Positions 38,982-47,143 of a DNA stretch of 64,000 nt are shown one piece after another (the first letter of the stretch is position 1; the number at the start of each line of letters is the position of its first letter). Both the position numbers and the translations under genes were made by a program. This DNA is from Companilactobacillus futsaii JCM 17355. GTDB lineage: Bacteria; Bacillota; Bacilli; Lactobacillales; Lactobacillaceae. Under the pieces are notes generated by a model. That model ran no database searches, was not told where the DNA came from, and worked only from the letters and a program-made list of their open reading frames with translations. The DNA lies in NCBI RefSeq assembly GCF_001435505.1, contig NZ_AZDO01000050.1, positions 16,152-80,151 on the forward strand, in the 5' to 3' direction.

Positions 38982-39623
38982 TTATCTAATAACGTCTTGA
39001 ATAGCTTGATCTCCAGCAGAGAAATTGTATTCATTTTTAATTGATGATGGAGTTTGAATAGCTTGAGCAATGACTTTAGCAACATCTGCTCTAGCAACCG
39101 ATCCACCTTCATAATTGCTTTGAATGTTAACTTTTCCAGTTGCAGGATCATCAGTTAAAGTTCCAGGATGAACGATCGTATAATCTAAGTTTGTGCTACG
39201 AAGATACTTGTCAGCATAATGCTTAGCCACGTAATAAGGTCTGATTTCTGAAGCTTCCCACTTAGTACGATCATCACTGTAAACAGCACTAACCATAACG
39301 TAACGCTTGATACCTAAGATCTGTGCGGCATCCATAGTCTTGATGGCTCCGTCCAAATCGATTTCAATTGTCTTGTCATATCCAGCACCACCGGCACCAG
39401 CAGAGAAGACGATCGTATCGGCACCAGATTCAGCAATGGAATTTTGAATGTCCTTTGGAGATGCTGTTAAATCAATGTATTGAGTTGGAATACCGTCTGC
39501 TTGATAAGCTTTGATTTGTTCTTCTTTACGCAAACCAGCTGCAAAATCAATCTTTCTAGCTTTCAACTCGTCAACTAATAAACGACCCACTTTACCATGG
39601 GCACCAATAATAAGTACTTTCAT
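38982..39623 (-). CDS. NAD(P)-binding atypical SDR (NmrA/YwnB-like)
   Basis: A 213-residue Rossmann-fold protein of the atypical short-chain dehydrogenase group: MKVLIIGAHGKVGRLLVDEL (cofactor glycine motif), VFSAGAGGAGYDK, then YYVAKHYADKYLRSTNLDYTIVHPG. Such proteins act as NAD(P)H-dependent reductases or redox sensors; substrate unknown. The start is ATG 39621-39623 with GGAGG at 39631-39635; the longer frame lacks a ribosome site. Confidence 0.85.
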   Translation of the reverse strand: MKVLIIGAHGKVGRLLVDELKARKIDFAAGLRKEEQIKAYQADGIPTQYIDLTASPKDIQNSIAESGADTIVFSAGAGGAGYDKTIEIDLDGAIKTMDAAQILGIKRYVMVSAVYSDDRTKWEASEIRPYYVAKHYADKYLRSTNLDYTIVHPGTLTDDPATGKVNIQSNYEGGSVARADVAKVIAQAIQTPSSIKNEYNFSAGDQAIQDVIR

Positions 39624-39697
39624 TAATAAAACCTCCTCAAGTAACACTACCTTAACAACAATTATTTTATTTTTCCATTATTAAGTATTTTGATAAC

Positions 39698-39728
39698 AAA
39701 AAAATCCCAATCACTAAGGATTGAGATT
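39698..39728 (-). terminator. Terminator after prs
   Basis: ATCCCAATC (39704-39712) / GATTGAGAT (39719-39727) with one G-T pair and a 6-nt loop, followed on the minus strand by seven T. Confidence 0.75.
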
Positions 39729-39735
39729 AATTAAT

Positions 39736-40716
39736 TTATTTAATAATTGTGAAGCTATCACGAACATCAAATAATGAGTCGATTGATTCATTGTCTTGAG
39801 TCATGCGAATAGCATCGCCAACTAAATCAGTTACAGATAAAACTTTTAATTTATCAAAATGACATTCTTCTGGAACGACAATTGAATCTGAAACTAAAAC
39901 TTCCATCAAGTCTGATGCTTCTAGGCGCTTGGCAGCATTCTTTGAGAAAATTGGGTGTGTAGCAACGGCAGAAATAGTCTTAGCACCGGCTTTTTTAACA
40001 GCTTCAGCACTATTGATCATTCTAGTACCTGTATCAATCAAATCATCAACGATAACACATTGTTTACCATCAACGTCCCCAATAATATCAGGAATAACAT
40101 TATCGTCTTCAGTTGATCTTTGGTCGACGATAGCAATTTGTGAACCAAATACTTCAGCCAATGAACGAGCACGTTTAGTTGAATTGTGATCAGGAGCTAC
40201 AAAGACGAAATCGTCAGGGTTCTTGATTTTTTGTTCAAAGTAACTGGCAAAAATTGGCATAGCACGTAAGTGATCAACCGGAATATCAAAGAATCCTTGA
40301 ATTTGGTCAGCATGCATGTCGATGGCAATTACGCGATCAACTTGTCCCATTTCTAGCATATTGGCAAACAACTTAGCTGAGATAGGTTCTCTAGAACGAG
40401 ATTTTCTATCTGAACGTGTATAAGCAAAGTATGGCAATACACAAGTAATGCTGTTAGCACTAGCACGTCTCAAAGCATCTACGGCAATCATCAATTCCAT
40501 GAAGTTGTCATTAACAGGATCAGAAACTGAATGAATAATGTAAACATCTTTTCCACGAATACTTTCGTTCATTTGAATGTTGATTTCACCATCACTAAAA
40601 TGTGAAACGGTAGCATCCAACAATGGAATTCCCATGTAGTCAGAAATTCTTTTTGCTAATGGTTTATTACCATTTAAAGAAAGTAAAGCAATTTTATCTA
40701 ATGAGCTATTAGACAT
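39736..40716 (-). CDS. prs: Ribose-phosphate pyrophosphokinase (class I)
   Basis: A 326-residue PRPP synthetase, which makes phosphoribosyl pyrophosphate from ribose 5-phosphate and ATP for nucleotide, His and Trp synthesis. Visible: FSDGEINIQMNESIRG, the class I loop YFAYTRSDRKSRSREPI, the metal-binding AIDMHADQIQGFF and the PRPP-binding VIVDDLIDTGTRM. It follows yueI by 15 nt with GGAGGAC as ribosome site, so they form an operon. Lactobacilli often carry two prs genes and this may be the second one; a second locus is not in this window. Confidence 0.93.
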   Translation of the reverse strand: MSNSSLDKIALLSLNGNKPLAKRISDYMGIPLLDATVSHFSDGEINIQMNESIRGKDVYIIHSVSDPVNDNFMELMIAVDALRRASANSITCVLPYFAYTRSDRKSRSREPISAKLFANMLEMGQVDRVIAIDMHADQIQGFFDIPVDHLRAMPIFASYFEQKIKNPDDFVFVAPDHNSTKRARSLAEVFGSQIAIVDQRSTEDDNVIPDIIGDVDGKQCVIVDDLIDTGTRMINSAEAVKKAGAKTISAVATHPIFSKNAAKRLEASDLMEVLVSDSIVVPEECHFDKLKVLSVTDLVGDAIRMTQDNESIDSLFDVRDSFTIIK

Positions 40717-40731
40717 TTTTGTCCTCCAAAA

Positions 40732-41112
40732 TTATATAAGCACTGGTCTATCAACAGGTTTACCCTCGTTAGCAATAACTAGTCCCATGTCATTATCAGT
40801 TAAGGCACGGTCCTTATTACGAACTCCCGATTGTGAAACTATTGTAAACTTATACTTTAATTTTACACTCAATTGTAGGTATTTATCCAGTATATATGAA
40901 TCAATTTTTCCATTTAAGTACAGATGATACTCTGGATATTTTTTCATAACGCTTTCAACTGTCTTGATATTATCCTCATTTTTTAATTGGGCAATCGTTA
41001 AAGCAATCGCTACTCTTTCAGCAAAGTTTCCCAAGAATTTGTTCTTCTCATCAGGCTTTAACTGTGGCTTGCCAAAAACATTTTGTTTAATATAATCTTC
41101 AACATTAGTCAT
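40732..41112 (-). CDS. yueI: YueI family protein (DUF1694)
   Basis: A 126-residue cytosolic protein of the YueI/DUF1694 family: FLGNFAERVAIALTIAQ in the N-terminal half and an ending like VSQSGVRNKDRALTDNDMGLVIANEGKPV. Function unknown. GGAGGGTG ribosome site. It forms an operon with prs. Confidence 0.85.
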   Translation of the reverse strand: MTNVEDYIKQNVFGKPQLKPDEKNKFLGNFAERVAIALTIAQLKNEDNIKTVESVMKKYPEYHLYLNGKIDSYILDKYLQLSVKLKYKFTIVSQSGVRNKDRALTDNDMGLVIANEGKPVDRPVLI

Positions 41113-41240
41113 TTATACACCCTCCATATGTCATAGTATAGCTGAGAAAAGATATTAATAAAAGTTAATGATATCGTTATTATTTTCTATCTTTTGTCCA
41201 ATAATTGTATAATGGAAAAAAGAGAAAGGATGTGTTACTT

Positions 41241-41480
41241 ATGGATGAAATGGTATTTTTTAACCCCGGCGATGCGATTGCTAACTCCAAAGATTATGGC
41301 GAAGCAGTTCGTGGAGCACAAATTTATAAAGCAAAGGATCCCTACGAATCATCCCTAGTAGTTGCACAAGATGTTTCCGACAATACGAGCTTTGCGGTTT
41401 ACTTTGCTAAAGATGAAAAAAAAGACATTAAAGATTCTGATACTGGTATTGTTAAGTATCATTTGAAGAAAAAAGTTTAA
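41241..41480 (+). CDS. Small hypothetical protein (79 residues)
   Basis: From the ATG at 41241 (AAAGGA upstream at 41226-41231) a 79-residue soluble protein (MDEMVFFNPGDAIANSKDYG...) is encoded, acidic at first and basic at the end. The longer frame to 41205 overlaps a TATAAT (41208-41213) that looks like a -10, so the later start is preferred. The opening suggests a small beta-strand protein; I do not recognise it. Confidence 0.6.
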   Translation: MDEMVFFNPGDAIANSKDYGEAVRGAQIYKAKDPYESSLVVAQDVSDNTSFAVYFAKDEKKDIKDSDTGIVKYHLKKKV

Positions 41481-41504
41481 AGATTCTAGTAGACTAGCGT
41501 AACA

Positions 41505-41531
41505 TTCCGTCCTCCATAGCAAAGAAAATTT
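41505..41531. repeat. 27-nt interspersed repeat, copy 2
   Basis: Exactly the same 27 bases as 6843-6869. Here it continues into a near-mirror: AGCAAAGAAA (41518-41527) pairs with TTTCTTTGCT (about 41548-41557), so the whole element (41505-41563) can form a hairpin. This copy looks more complete than the one at 6.8 kb. Confidence 0.65.
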
Positions 41532-41602
41532 TACAGCTGAGCCAACTTTCTTTGCTATTCCGGACTAGATAGTTGTTCTATATTTTTTATGATCAAACAA
41601 AT

Positions 41603-41654
41603 AAACATCAATTCAAACAAATGGTTACATGCTATGTCTGAATTGATGTTTTTT
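41603..41654 (+). terminator. Terminator downstream of the small hypothetical gene and repeat
   Basis: AAACATCAATTCA (41603-41615) / TGAATTGATGTTT (41639-41651) with a 23-nt loop, followed by six T. It precedes the promoter of the next gene. Confidence 0.65.
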
Positions 41655-41747
41655 AATTTATTGATTTTGCGTAGTTTCTTTAAATTGCCATACTATGCCA
41701 CTAGCCCCCATATAATGGAATTACAAAACAAATGGAGGCTTGCGTAT

Positions 41748-42560
41748 ATGACAACATTTTATATCAAAAACACAAACGAAAAGGATTTGGACCTGGTAAC
41801 TGCTCTCAACCTTGCTAAACCTTTCGACACAATCAAGCTGGCCGAGGGCGATTATTTTTCCGATAATAAACCTTACTATTTCAATTTGAAAAAAAGTGTC
41901 AATATCATTGGTGATAGTTACAATAACCGTGCGATAAAACTCCATGCTTATTTTTTAATTGGTGATAATGTTCAAATCATCCTTAAAAACATGACAATTT
42001 CATCTGGTCAAAGTCCCCTTAACACTGTTGCGATATACGATAATGCACATTTTTATGCTGAAAACGTTCGTTTCTTACACCCTCTCAACAACAAATGGAA
42101 TACGATTTTTTGTAAAAATGCCTCTTTTGCACTTTACAATTCCGTTGTGTCGACTGCTGATATTGAAACCGCTGGTCTGTATCTGGAAAACTGTCCTAAT
42201 TTGCTCGTCAATGATACGATCAACACTCTTTATTTAAAAAATTCCAATTGTAAACAAAAAGACTGTTTGATTAATCATTCGATTGGCGTTGATTTCCAAT
42301 CATCATTAACATTTATTCGCATGACTGTAAATGCCAATGATAAATGTCCCGACAGCGATTTTTATGCTCTCAACAATTCAATCGTTGAAGGTCGATACCT
42401 TGCTTTTACCACTGATTCGCCAATTGTTGATGTCTTCTCAAGTTCATTTGCTAGTCGTAACTTTTATTCTGACGTCAATAAAATTCAATGGAATATTGAT
42501 GACGAATCTACCGTACGTGTCGATGGATATCCTCCATACAATAATCGTTCATTTGATTAA
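41748..42560 (+). CDS. Pectin-lyase-fold-like (beta-helix) hypothetical protein
   Basis: A 270-residue protein with repeated short beta-strand turns (IKLAEGDYF..., VNIIGDSYNNRAIKL, VQIILKNMTISSG, HFYAENVRF, ALYNSVVSTADIETAGLYLENC), typical of right-handed parallel beta-helix proteins of the pectin-lyase type. No catalytic signature or signal peptide is seen, so it may be cytosolic. The start ATG 41748 has GGAGG at 41734-41738; a TATAAT at 41711-41716 lies inside the longer open frame and supports the later start. Function unknown. Confidence 0.65.
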   Translation: MTTFYIKNTNEKDLDLVTALNLAKPFDTIKLAEGDYFSDNKPYYFNLKKSVNIIGDSYNNRAIKLHAYFLIGDNVQIILKNMTISSGQSPLNTVAIYDNAHFYAENVRFLHPLNNKWNTIFCKNASFALYNSVVSTADIETAGLYLENCPNLLVNDTINTLYLKNSNCKQKDCLINHSIGVDFQSSLTFIRMTVNANDKCPDSDFYALNNSIVEGRYLAFTTDSPIVDVFSSSFASRNFYSDVNKIQWNIDDESTVRVDGYPPYNNRSFD

Positions 42561-42570
42561 TAACAAAAAC

Positions 42571-42600
42571 AGCCGAATTTTACGATTCGACTATTTTTTT
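42571..42600 (+). terminator. Terminator overlapping the end of the convergent hydrolase gene
   Basis: AGCCGAAT (42571-42578) / ATTCGACT (42585-42592) with a 6-nt loop and seven or eight T. It also covers the last codons of the minus-strand gene. Confidence 0.7.
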
Positions 42601-43182
42601 CATCCAATTATCCAAAAAAGTTAGCTGTTCTTTTGTGTGAAACCAATGCTCTCCATTTTCCATTATCGTTACGTGAGCGTTATGGTTTTCAATGAAATCA
42701 TTCAAAACTTCATTTGAAGTATGATCATCTTTTTGACCATAAAGAATTTCTGTCTCTATTTGCCAATTGATTGGATGTTCTCTAACAAATTGCAAATATT
42801 TCCACGATAAAGTCTTACGGCCTAAAGTGATTTCTTGTTGATTTTTTAAATCTGCTTCAGTTAAATTATTTTTCTTGAGCGTATCAGTGATTGATTTTTC
42901 CATATCTAAAATTGGCGAAATAAACAAAGCTTTTTTGATTGGTAAATTTTGCAAAGTTAACATCGAGAAATAGGCGCCAATACTATTAGCCAGCAAAAAT
43001 ATTTGGTCGTATTTTGAAGTCAATTTCTCATAAGTGTCACGGACTTGTTTTTCAACGACCCAAGGCAAATATTCTCGATAATCGACGCCAACCATTTCAA
43101 AATCAGGACAATTTTTCTTAAAACGTTCTGCTTCTAAAGCACTGCCACCCTTGCCATGAACATAAATAATCGCTTTTTTCAA
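42580..43182 (-). CDS. Alpha/beta hydrolase
   Basis: A 200-residue alpha/beta-hydrolase-fold protein: oxyanion strand IIYVHGKGGSA, nucleophile Ser67 in LLANSIGAY, acid Asp152 or Asp153 in YGQKDDHTS and His179 in ENGEHWFH complete a triad. The nucleophile elbow is ANSIG rather than the strict GxSxG. The substrate is unknown. The start is TTG 43180-43182 with GAGGTGG upstream. It lies 9 nt after the glutamine amidotransferase gene and is probably cotranscribed. Confidence 0.82.
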   Translation of the reverse strand: MKKAIIYVHGKGGSALEAERFKKNCPDFEMVGVDYREYLPWVVEKQVRDTYEKLTSKYDQIFLLANSIGAYFSMLTLQNLPIKKALFISPILDMEKSITDTLKKNNLTEADLKNQQEITLGRKTLSWKYLQFVREHPINWQIETEILYGQKDDHTSNEVLNDFIENHNAHVTIMENGEHWFHTKEQLTFLDNWMKKIVES

Positions 43183-43191
43183 AATGCCACC

Positions 43192-43857
43192 TCAGTTTGT
43201 AATGTAATCTAACATGCGATCCAAAATCAATTTGTTTTCTGCGGGCACCGCTGTATTCAAAATATCTTCACTCGACTGATTCAAGACTGAATTTTCAATG
43301 TATGGAAAATCATTCACTACCATTTCACGCACATTATCAGCCTTAGGCTCAATGTGAAACTGCAAGCCAATAATTCGGTGATTCATAACAAAACCTTGAT
43401 TTTTGACTTTATCACTTGAGAATAACAACTTAGCACCTTCTGGGATTTCAAACATCTCCTCATGCCAATGCAAAACTGTCATTTTCTCAGGGATGCCAAA
43501 GATTGTTTCATTTTGTCGGTAAACTGGCGCCCAACCTACTTCTTTAGCTGAGGCTTTTTTAATGTCTTTGCCTAGCGTTTTTGCAATTTGTTGAGCTCCA
43601 AAACAAGCACCGAATAGTGGTTTATTTTGAACCAGCAATTCTTTGATCAATTGACGTTCTTGCTTTATCCAAGGCAAATCGTCGTTAGGACTCATTGGAC
43701 CACCAAGAATAACTAGCATATCCGTCTGTTCAGCAGATGGTAAATATCCAAATTGATAAGGATGATAGATATACATTTGATGCCCATGTTCTTGTGACCA
43801 ATCTTGGATCATTCCAGGACCTTCATTTGGCGTATGTTGCAATACATTTATTCTCAT
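43192..43857 (-). CDS. Class I glutamine amidotransferase-like protein
   Basis: A 221-residue GATase1 domain protein with the catalytic triad: Cys85 in GACFGAQQ, His168 and Glu170 in LQFHIEP, plus VILGGPMSPND. No synthetase domain is attached, so it is a stand-alone member (GMP-synthase-glutaminase-like or gamma-glutamyl hydrolase-like). It forms an operon with the downstream hydrolase. AAAGGAATT as ribosome site. Confidence 0.87.
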   Translation of the reverse strand: MRINVLQHTPNEGPGMIQDWSQEHGHQMYIYHPYQFGYLPSAEQTDMLVILGGPMSPNDDLPWIKQERQLIKELLVQNKPLFGACFGAQQIAKTLGKDIKKASAKEVGWAPVYRQNETIFGIPEKMTVLHWHEEMFEIPEGAKLLFSSDKVKNQGFVMNHRIIGLQFHIEPKADNVREMVVNDFPYIENSVLNQSSEDILNTAVPAENKLILDRMLDYITN

Positions 43858-43984
43858 AAGAATTCCTTTCAGACAACGGCAGTGTTTGGTCTGGGTATCG
43901 CCTGCAACTGCCCAATATGCAATTATTATAGCATGTCAAAAAAAATAATATTTATTTTGAGTTTCTCTAGATAGAACTCTTAGA

Positions 43985-44001
43985 GTGACATATTATGACA
44001 C
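43985..44001. promoter_or_regulatory. Candidate WYL-regulator operator upstream of the TGA-interrupted gene
   Basis: GTGACATATTATGACAC is a near-palindrome and shares with 46144-46160 the ACATATTATGACA/TCATATTATGACA core, and both are followed at the same distance by a CGGTGTT. It lies about 55 nt before the start at 44057, in promoter position. Confidence 0.55.
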
Positions 44002-44056
44002 CCCTCGGTGTTATTCTATGAATGTAAATAGATAAATTAATTGGGGGAATATTTAT

Positions 44057-44647
44057 ATGACAAATGCAAAATTTACTTCGATAGATAGCTGGGCAATTTG
44101 GGACGTTCCTAATGCTGATTTAACTAACATGACACCAGATGAACGTGAAAAAGCCTTTGGTGACAACTATCAACCAAATCATTTTCCTACGAATAAATTA
44201 ACTGGCGATATCGATGAACGTTTGAAGAATACGAAATACGTTATCATTGGAATGAACCAAGGCAACGCTGCCATTGATCAAGACAAAGATAAATTATTCT
44301 TGAACTTCCATGGTAATAAAGGCAGTATGGATTATCGTTTGGCTGCTGCTTTATACAACACCGAACTTTGAGGCTCTTTTATGACTGATGTATCGCATGT
44401 CATTGAAAGTTCAAGTAAAGATGTCGATATCACACAAGACGACGTTATTAATCTTGAAAATCATCTAGACAATCTTGCTATTTCAAAGGATGCTACTCTA
44501 GTTGCCTTAGGTGGAAATGTAAATAAAGTTTTGACTAGTTACGCCAAACGTCCTGTAAAAACCATGTATCATTATTCAAGAAGTAACAATGGCAACTGGA
44601 CAGCTGATAAAGTTCACGAACAAGTAATGAACATCTTAGAAAAATAA
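44057..44647 (+). pseudogene. Hypothetical protein (uracil-DNA-glycosylase-fold-like) interrupted by in-frame TGA
   Basis: ATG 44057 follows GGGGGA. The frame runs 104 residues to TGA 44369-44371 and then continues in the same frame, GSFMTDVSHVIESSS..., to TAA at 44645-44647; together 196 residues. The sequence around the stop reads LYNTEL-stop-GSFMTDV. Proteins I recall with FHG...DYRLAAALY and a following xGAYMTD have an aromatic residue at this place, so TGG (Trp) changed to TGA is the simplest account. Features YVIIGMNQGNAA and NFHGNKGSMDYRL resemble uncharacterised proteins with a uracil-DNA-glycosylase-like fold. An operator shared with a WYL regulator lies upstream. Confidence 0.65.
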
Positions 44648-44656
44648 TTTTCAAAA

Positions 44657-44690
44657 AAAATCGCTTGGATTAATTTCCAAACGATTTTTT
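44657..44690. terminator. Bidirectional terminator
   Basis: AAAATCGCTTGGA (44657-44669) / TCCAAACGATTTT (44676-44688) with one G-T/A-type mismatch, A and T runs outside, between convergent genes. Confidence 0.75.
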
Positions 44691-45705
44691 AGTTTTCGTA
44701 TAATTTCATAGTATCAATCAAACGCTGTTTAACTTCTTTAATCAATGAACTAGGTCCCAAAACTTTCAGTTGATTTCCTTGACTAAAGATCCACAACAAT
44801 GCCCCTTCAGTAAAAATACTACCTTCAATAATGACACCATTTTCTTTTTTCTCCACAATCCTAGAGCCTGGTAATTTATCTAAAGCAGTCTGTGGATAAC
44901 TGAAGTATTCAAAACGATAATTGACATCATTTCCCATCTTTAATAGATGAGTTTTATTCAACATTGTTCCCTCATCAACTTTTTTTGAATAAGGAATATT
45001 AATAGCCCTTTTACTTGAACTAATTGGAAATTCAAATCTATCTAAGCGAAAAATCCGTGGATTGTCTTTTGGATCAGCGTCCTTTAAAACATAAATCATC
45101 ACGTAATAGTAAGAAGTATCAAAATACATATTAATAGGGACCCCAATAATATCTTTTGATGCATCACTGCCTTGACGACTACTGTGATATTTAAAAGTGA
45201 CAGATCTCTTTTTCAAAATGCATTCCGACAAACGTCTAATTCTCTCACGTAAATCATCGCTAACTTTAACCGGTTTGTATTCAGCCATCGTAGCAGATAA
45301 TAGAATTTTAATATTACGATAAGCACTATCATCAACCAGGTCTAAGATATCACTGAAAAAATCCTTTAATTCTTCTTTTGAAAAAGCCCTAGTTCCTATC
45401 AACATCTTTAAGAGTGCTATCGCATCAGCACCGTCAATCAAGCCTTCTCGACTAATGTGATACTCAGAATTCGTTTTATCCAAAATTAATTCTCGATTTG
45501 GCATTTGTTGGGCCAAAATTCTTCTGATAAGTTTAAAATCTTTTTGAATAGCAGTTTTATTGGCTTCATAATGCTCAGTTGCCCAATCCATTGTCATTGT
45601 TTCATGATTTAAAAATCGTGTAAAAATATTCAAGATTCGATAACGACTACCACTTTTTTCAATATCTTGATATTCAGGATCTAATTTTTCTTTATCATCT
45701 TCCAT
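44689..45705 (-). CDS. WYL-domain transcriptional regulator (YafY-like)
   Basis: A 338-residue regulator: N-terminal DeoR-type winged helix (about 10-75, YRILNIFTRFLNHETMTMDWATEHYEANKTAIQKDFKLIRRIL), then a WYL domain (about 140-240, with SVTFKYHSS... and MYFDTSYYYVMIYV) and a C-terminal WCX extension. Such proteins bind nucleotides or ssDNA and control accessory or DNA-damage genes. The start is ATG 45703-45705 with AGGGGG. It lies just after the remnant of a second regulator (45828-46097) and beside the TGA-interrupted gene that shares its candidate operator. Confidence 0.85.
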   Translation of the reverse strand: MEDDKEKLDPEYQDIEKSGSRYRILNIFTRFLNHETMTMDWATEHYEANKTAIQKDFKLIRRILAQQMPNRELILDKTNSEYHISREGLIDGADAIALLKMLIGTRAFSKEELKDFFSDILDLVDDSAYRNIKILLSATMAEYKPVKVSDDLRERIRRLSECILKKRSVTFKYHSSRQGSDASKDIIGVPINMYFDTSYYYVMIYVLKDADPKDNPRIFRLDRFEFPISSSKRAINIPYSKKVDEGTMLNKTHLLKMGNDVNYRFEYFSYPQTALDKLPGSRIVEKKENGVIIEGSIFTEGALLWIFSQGNQLKVLGPSSLIKEVKQRLIDTMKLYEN

Positions 45706-45827
45706 TTTAAATCCCCCTGTCATTTTGATTATATAATGTTATTTTCCCTTAATTAATAGTCTTGCCAAATTTCCTTCCTTAGCATTTAACAGCGCTGGAC
45801 TTAATTGACGTCGATCAGTGGTCGCCA

Positions 45828-46097
45828 CTAAATTAATGATGCTTCTTCTACGGTCAGAACCCCGCTATCTGAAATATTGTAATTATTGTGATTTTCATTA
45901 TATTCCAATTTAAAGCGCTCGTTGGCTAAATCTTTATCTGCTAGAACATGTCTGATTGCACTAATATCTCGTAAAATTGTTCTTTTAGAAACACCATAAG
46001 CTTCAGCGGTATCTTTTACATTTATTTTCTCACCAAAAAGCATTCTGAATGCAATCATAATGGCTCGTTCTTTACTGTTTAAATCCTTATTAGTCAA
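45828..46097 (-). CDS. Truncated WYL-type regulator (N-terminal HTH only)
   Basis: From the TTG at 46095-46097 (AGGGG at 46108-46112) an 89-residue protein with a winged HTH (INVKDTAEAYGVSKRTILRDISAIR) ends at LTVEEASLI, just where full-length members enter the linker LTVEEAL... before the WYL domain. The neighbouring intact regulator has the same order, so this is an N-terminal piece of a paralogue. Downstream, another frame reads about 29 residues (VATTDRRQLSPALLNAKEGN...) that may be a remnant of inserted or rearranged DNA. It could still bind DNA as a dominant HTH-only protein. Confidence 0.65.
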   Translation of the reverse strand: MTNKDLNSKERAIMIAFRMLFGEKINVKDTAEAYGVSKRTILRDISAIRHVLADKDLANERFKLEYNENHNNYNISDSGVLTVEEASLI

Positions 46098-46143
46098 TGT
46101 TTAACATCCCCTCTTTGATCATTTCAAATTCTATCATCGAGGT

Positions 46144-46160
46144 ATGTCATATTATGACAT
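46144..46160. promoter_or_regulatory. Perfect 17-nt palindromic operator before the truncated regulator
   Basis: ATGTCATATTATGACAT is a perfect palindrome (8-1-8) about 47 nt upstream of the start of the truncated WYL-type gene. A variant is present before the gene at 44057. Typical of autoregulation by a dimeric HTH protein. Confidence 0.65.
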
Positions 46161-46270
46161 TCCGGCGGTGTTTAAAGACAAAGCTCAATTTTTTAAAAGA
46201 TAGTAACAAAAAATATCTTTGTAAGCATTTTCAGTCCATAAAATGTTATTCTAAAGAGGATTGATGGCAT

Positions 46271-46296
46271 AAAAAAAGCCAAGCACTCGGCTCGAC
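46271..46296 (-). terminator. Terminator after the glycosyltransferase gene
   Basis: AGCC (46277-46280) / GGCT (46289-46292) with flanking pairing and seven T on the minus strand. The stem is short, but the T run is good. Confidence 0.55.
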
Positions 46297-46315
46297 TTAC
46301 CCATTAATATATATA

Positions 46316-47077
46316 TTAAATCTGCTTTTTCTCATTTCGAGTGCTTTCTCGAATAGTTTTATAAACCTTCATTCTAGCAACACCGATGTCTCTGACATTT
46401 TCCATCGCAAAACGATTAGTAATGCTCTCTTTTCGGGAAATATAATGATACAGTGGTAAATTATCAAGATAAAACTTTCTAGCATGAGCTGCATACTCAA
46501 CATTAAAAACTTGATCTTCCATCAAATCTAAATCGGTTTGAAACAGCAACTTATGTTCTTCAATGATTGAGCGGACGTAAGCTTTATTCCATGTATAACC
46601 CATAACTGTACCGGTCATCTTGATAATGAGTTTAGTTGCTTCTTCACGGCCAACGATACTAGTTTGTCGCTTGGTAAACTTATTTTTGACCTTACCACTC
46701 TCAGTTTCGTTAAAGAAACCACAAGTTACCATATCAACATCTTGATCCGAAAAAACTTCTAAAAAATGCTCGACATAATCAAGTTCGACCCAATCATCGC
46801 CGTCGATAAAAGTTAAGAATTCGCCATCAGCGTTTTTTAATCCAGTATTTCTAGCTGTTGAAACGCCAAAATTTCGAGCGTGACAAATAACCGAAATCCA
46901 ATCATATTTTTGAGCATAAGAACGGATTATCTTTTGAGTTTGATCTGTAGAGCAATCGTCCACAATAATTAAATCAAAGTTTCGATTAGTTTGAGCAATC
47001 ACTGAATCGATCGAGCTGGAAATATAATCAGCTACATTATAAGCTGTCATAATAATTGAAAGTTTATTTCTCACCAT
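46316..47077 (-). CDS. Family 2 glycosyltransferase
   Basis: A 253-residue GT-A fold glycosyltransferase: LSIIMTAYNVADYISSSIDS, LIIVDDCSTDQT, then NFGVSTARNTGL and the metal-binding FIDGDDWVE (DxD) at about 90-98. It transfers a sugar from a nucleotide-sugar donor to an envelope acceptor; donor and acceptor are unknown. No membrane anchor is visible. It stands alone, between the regulator pair and the tyrosine phosphatase. ATG 47075-47077 with AAGGTG. Confidence 0.88.
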   Translation of the reverse strand: MVRNKLSIIMTAYNVADYISSSIDSVIAQTNRNFDLIIVDDCSTDQTQKIIRSYAQKYDWISVICHARNFGVSTARNTGLKNADGEFLTFIDGDDWVELDYVEHFLEVFSDQDVDMVTCGFFNETESGKVKNKFTKRQTSIVGREEATKLIIKMTGTVMGYTWNKAYVRSIIEEHKLLFQTDLDLMEDQVFNVEYAAHARKFYLDNLPLYHYISRKESITNRFAMENVRDIGVARMKVYKTIRESTRNEKKQI

Positions 47078-47143
47078 AAATCACCTTATTATTATAATAC
47101 TTCTAATGACCTAAAATACGCAACGACCAGGGGAGGACAAAAA

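Noticed and set aside
43878..43912. GGCAGT/ACTGCC hairpin upstream of the glutamine amidotransferase gene, possible riboswitch.
   Set aside because: Six base pairs around a 23-nt loop, no terminator and no known motif; not supported.
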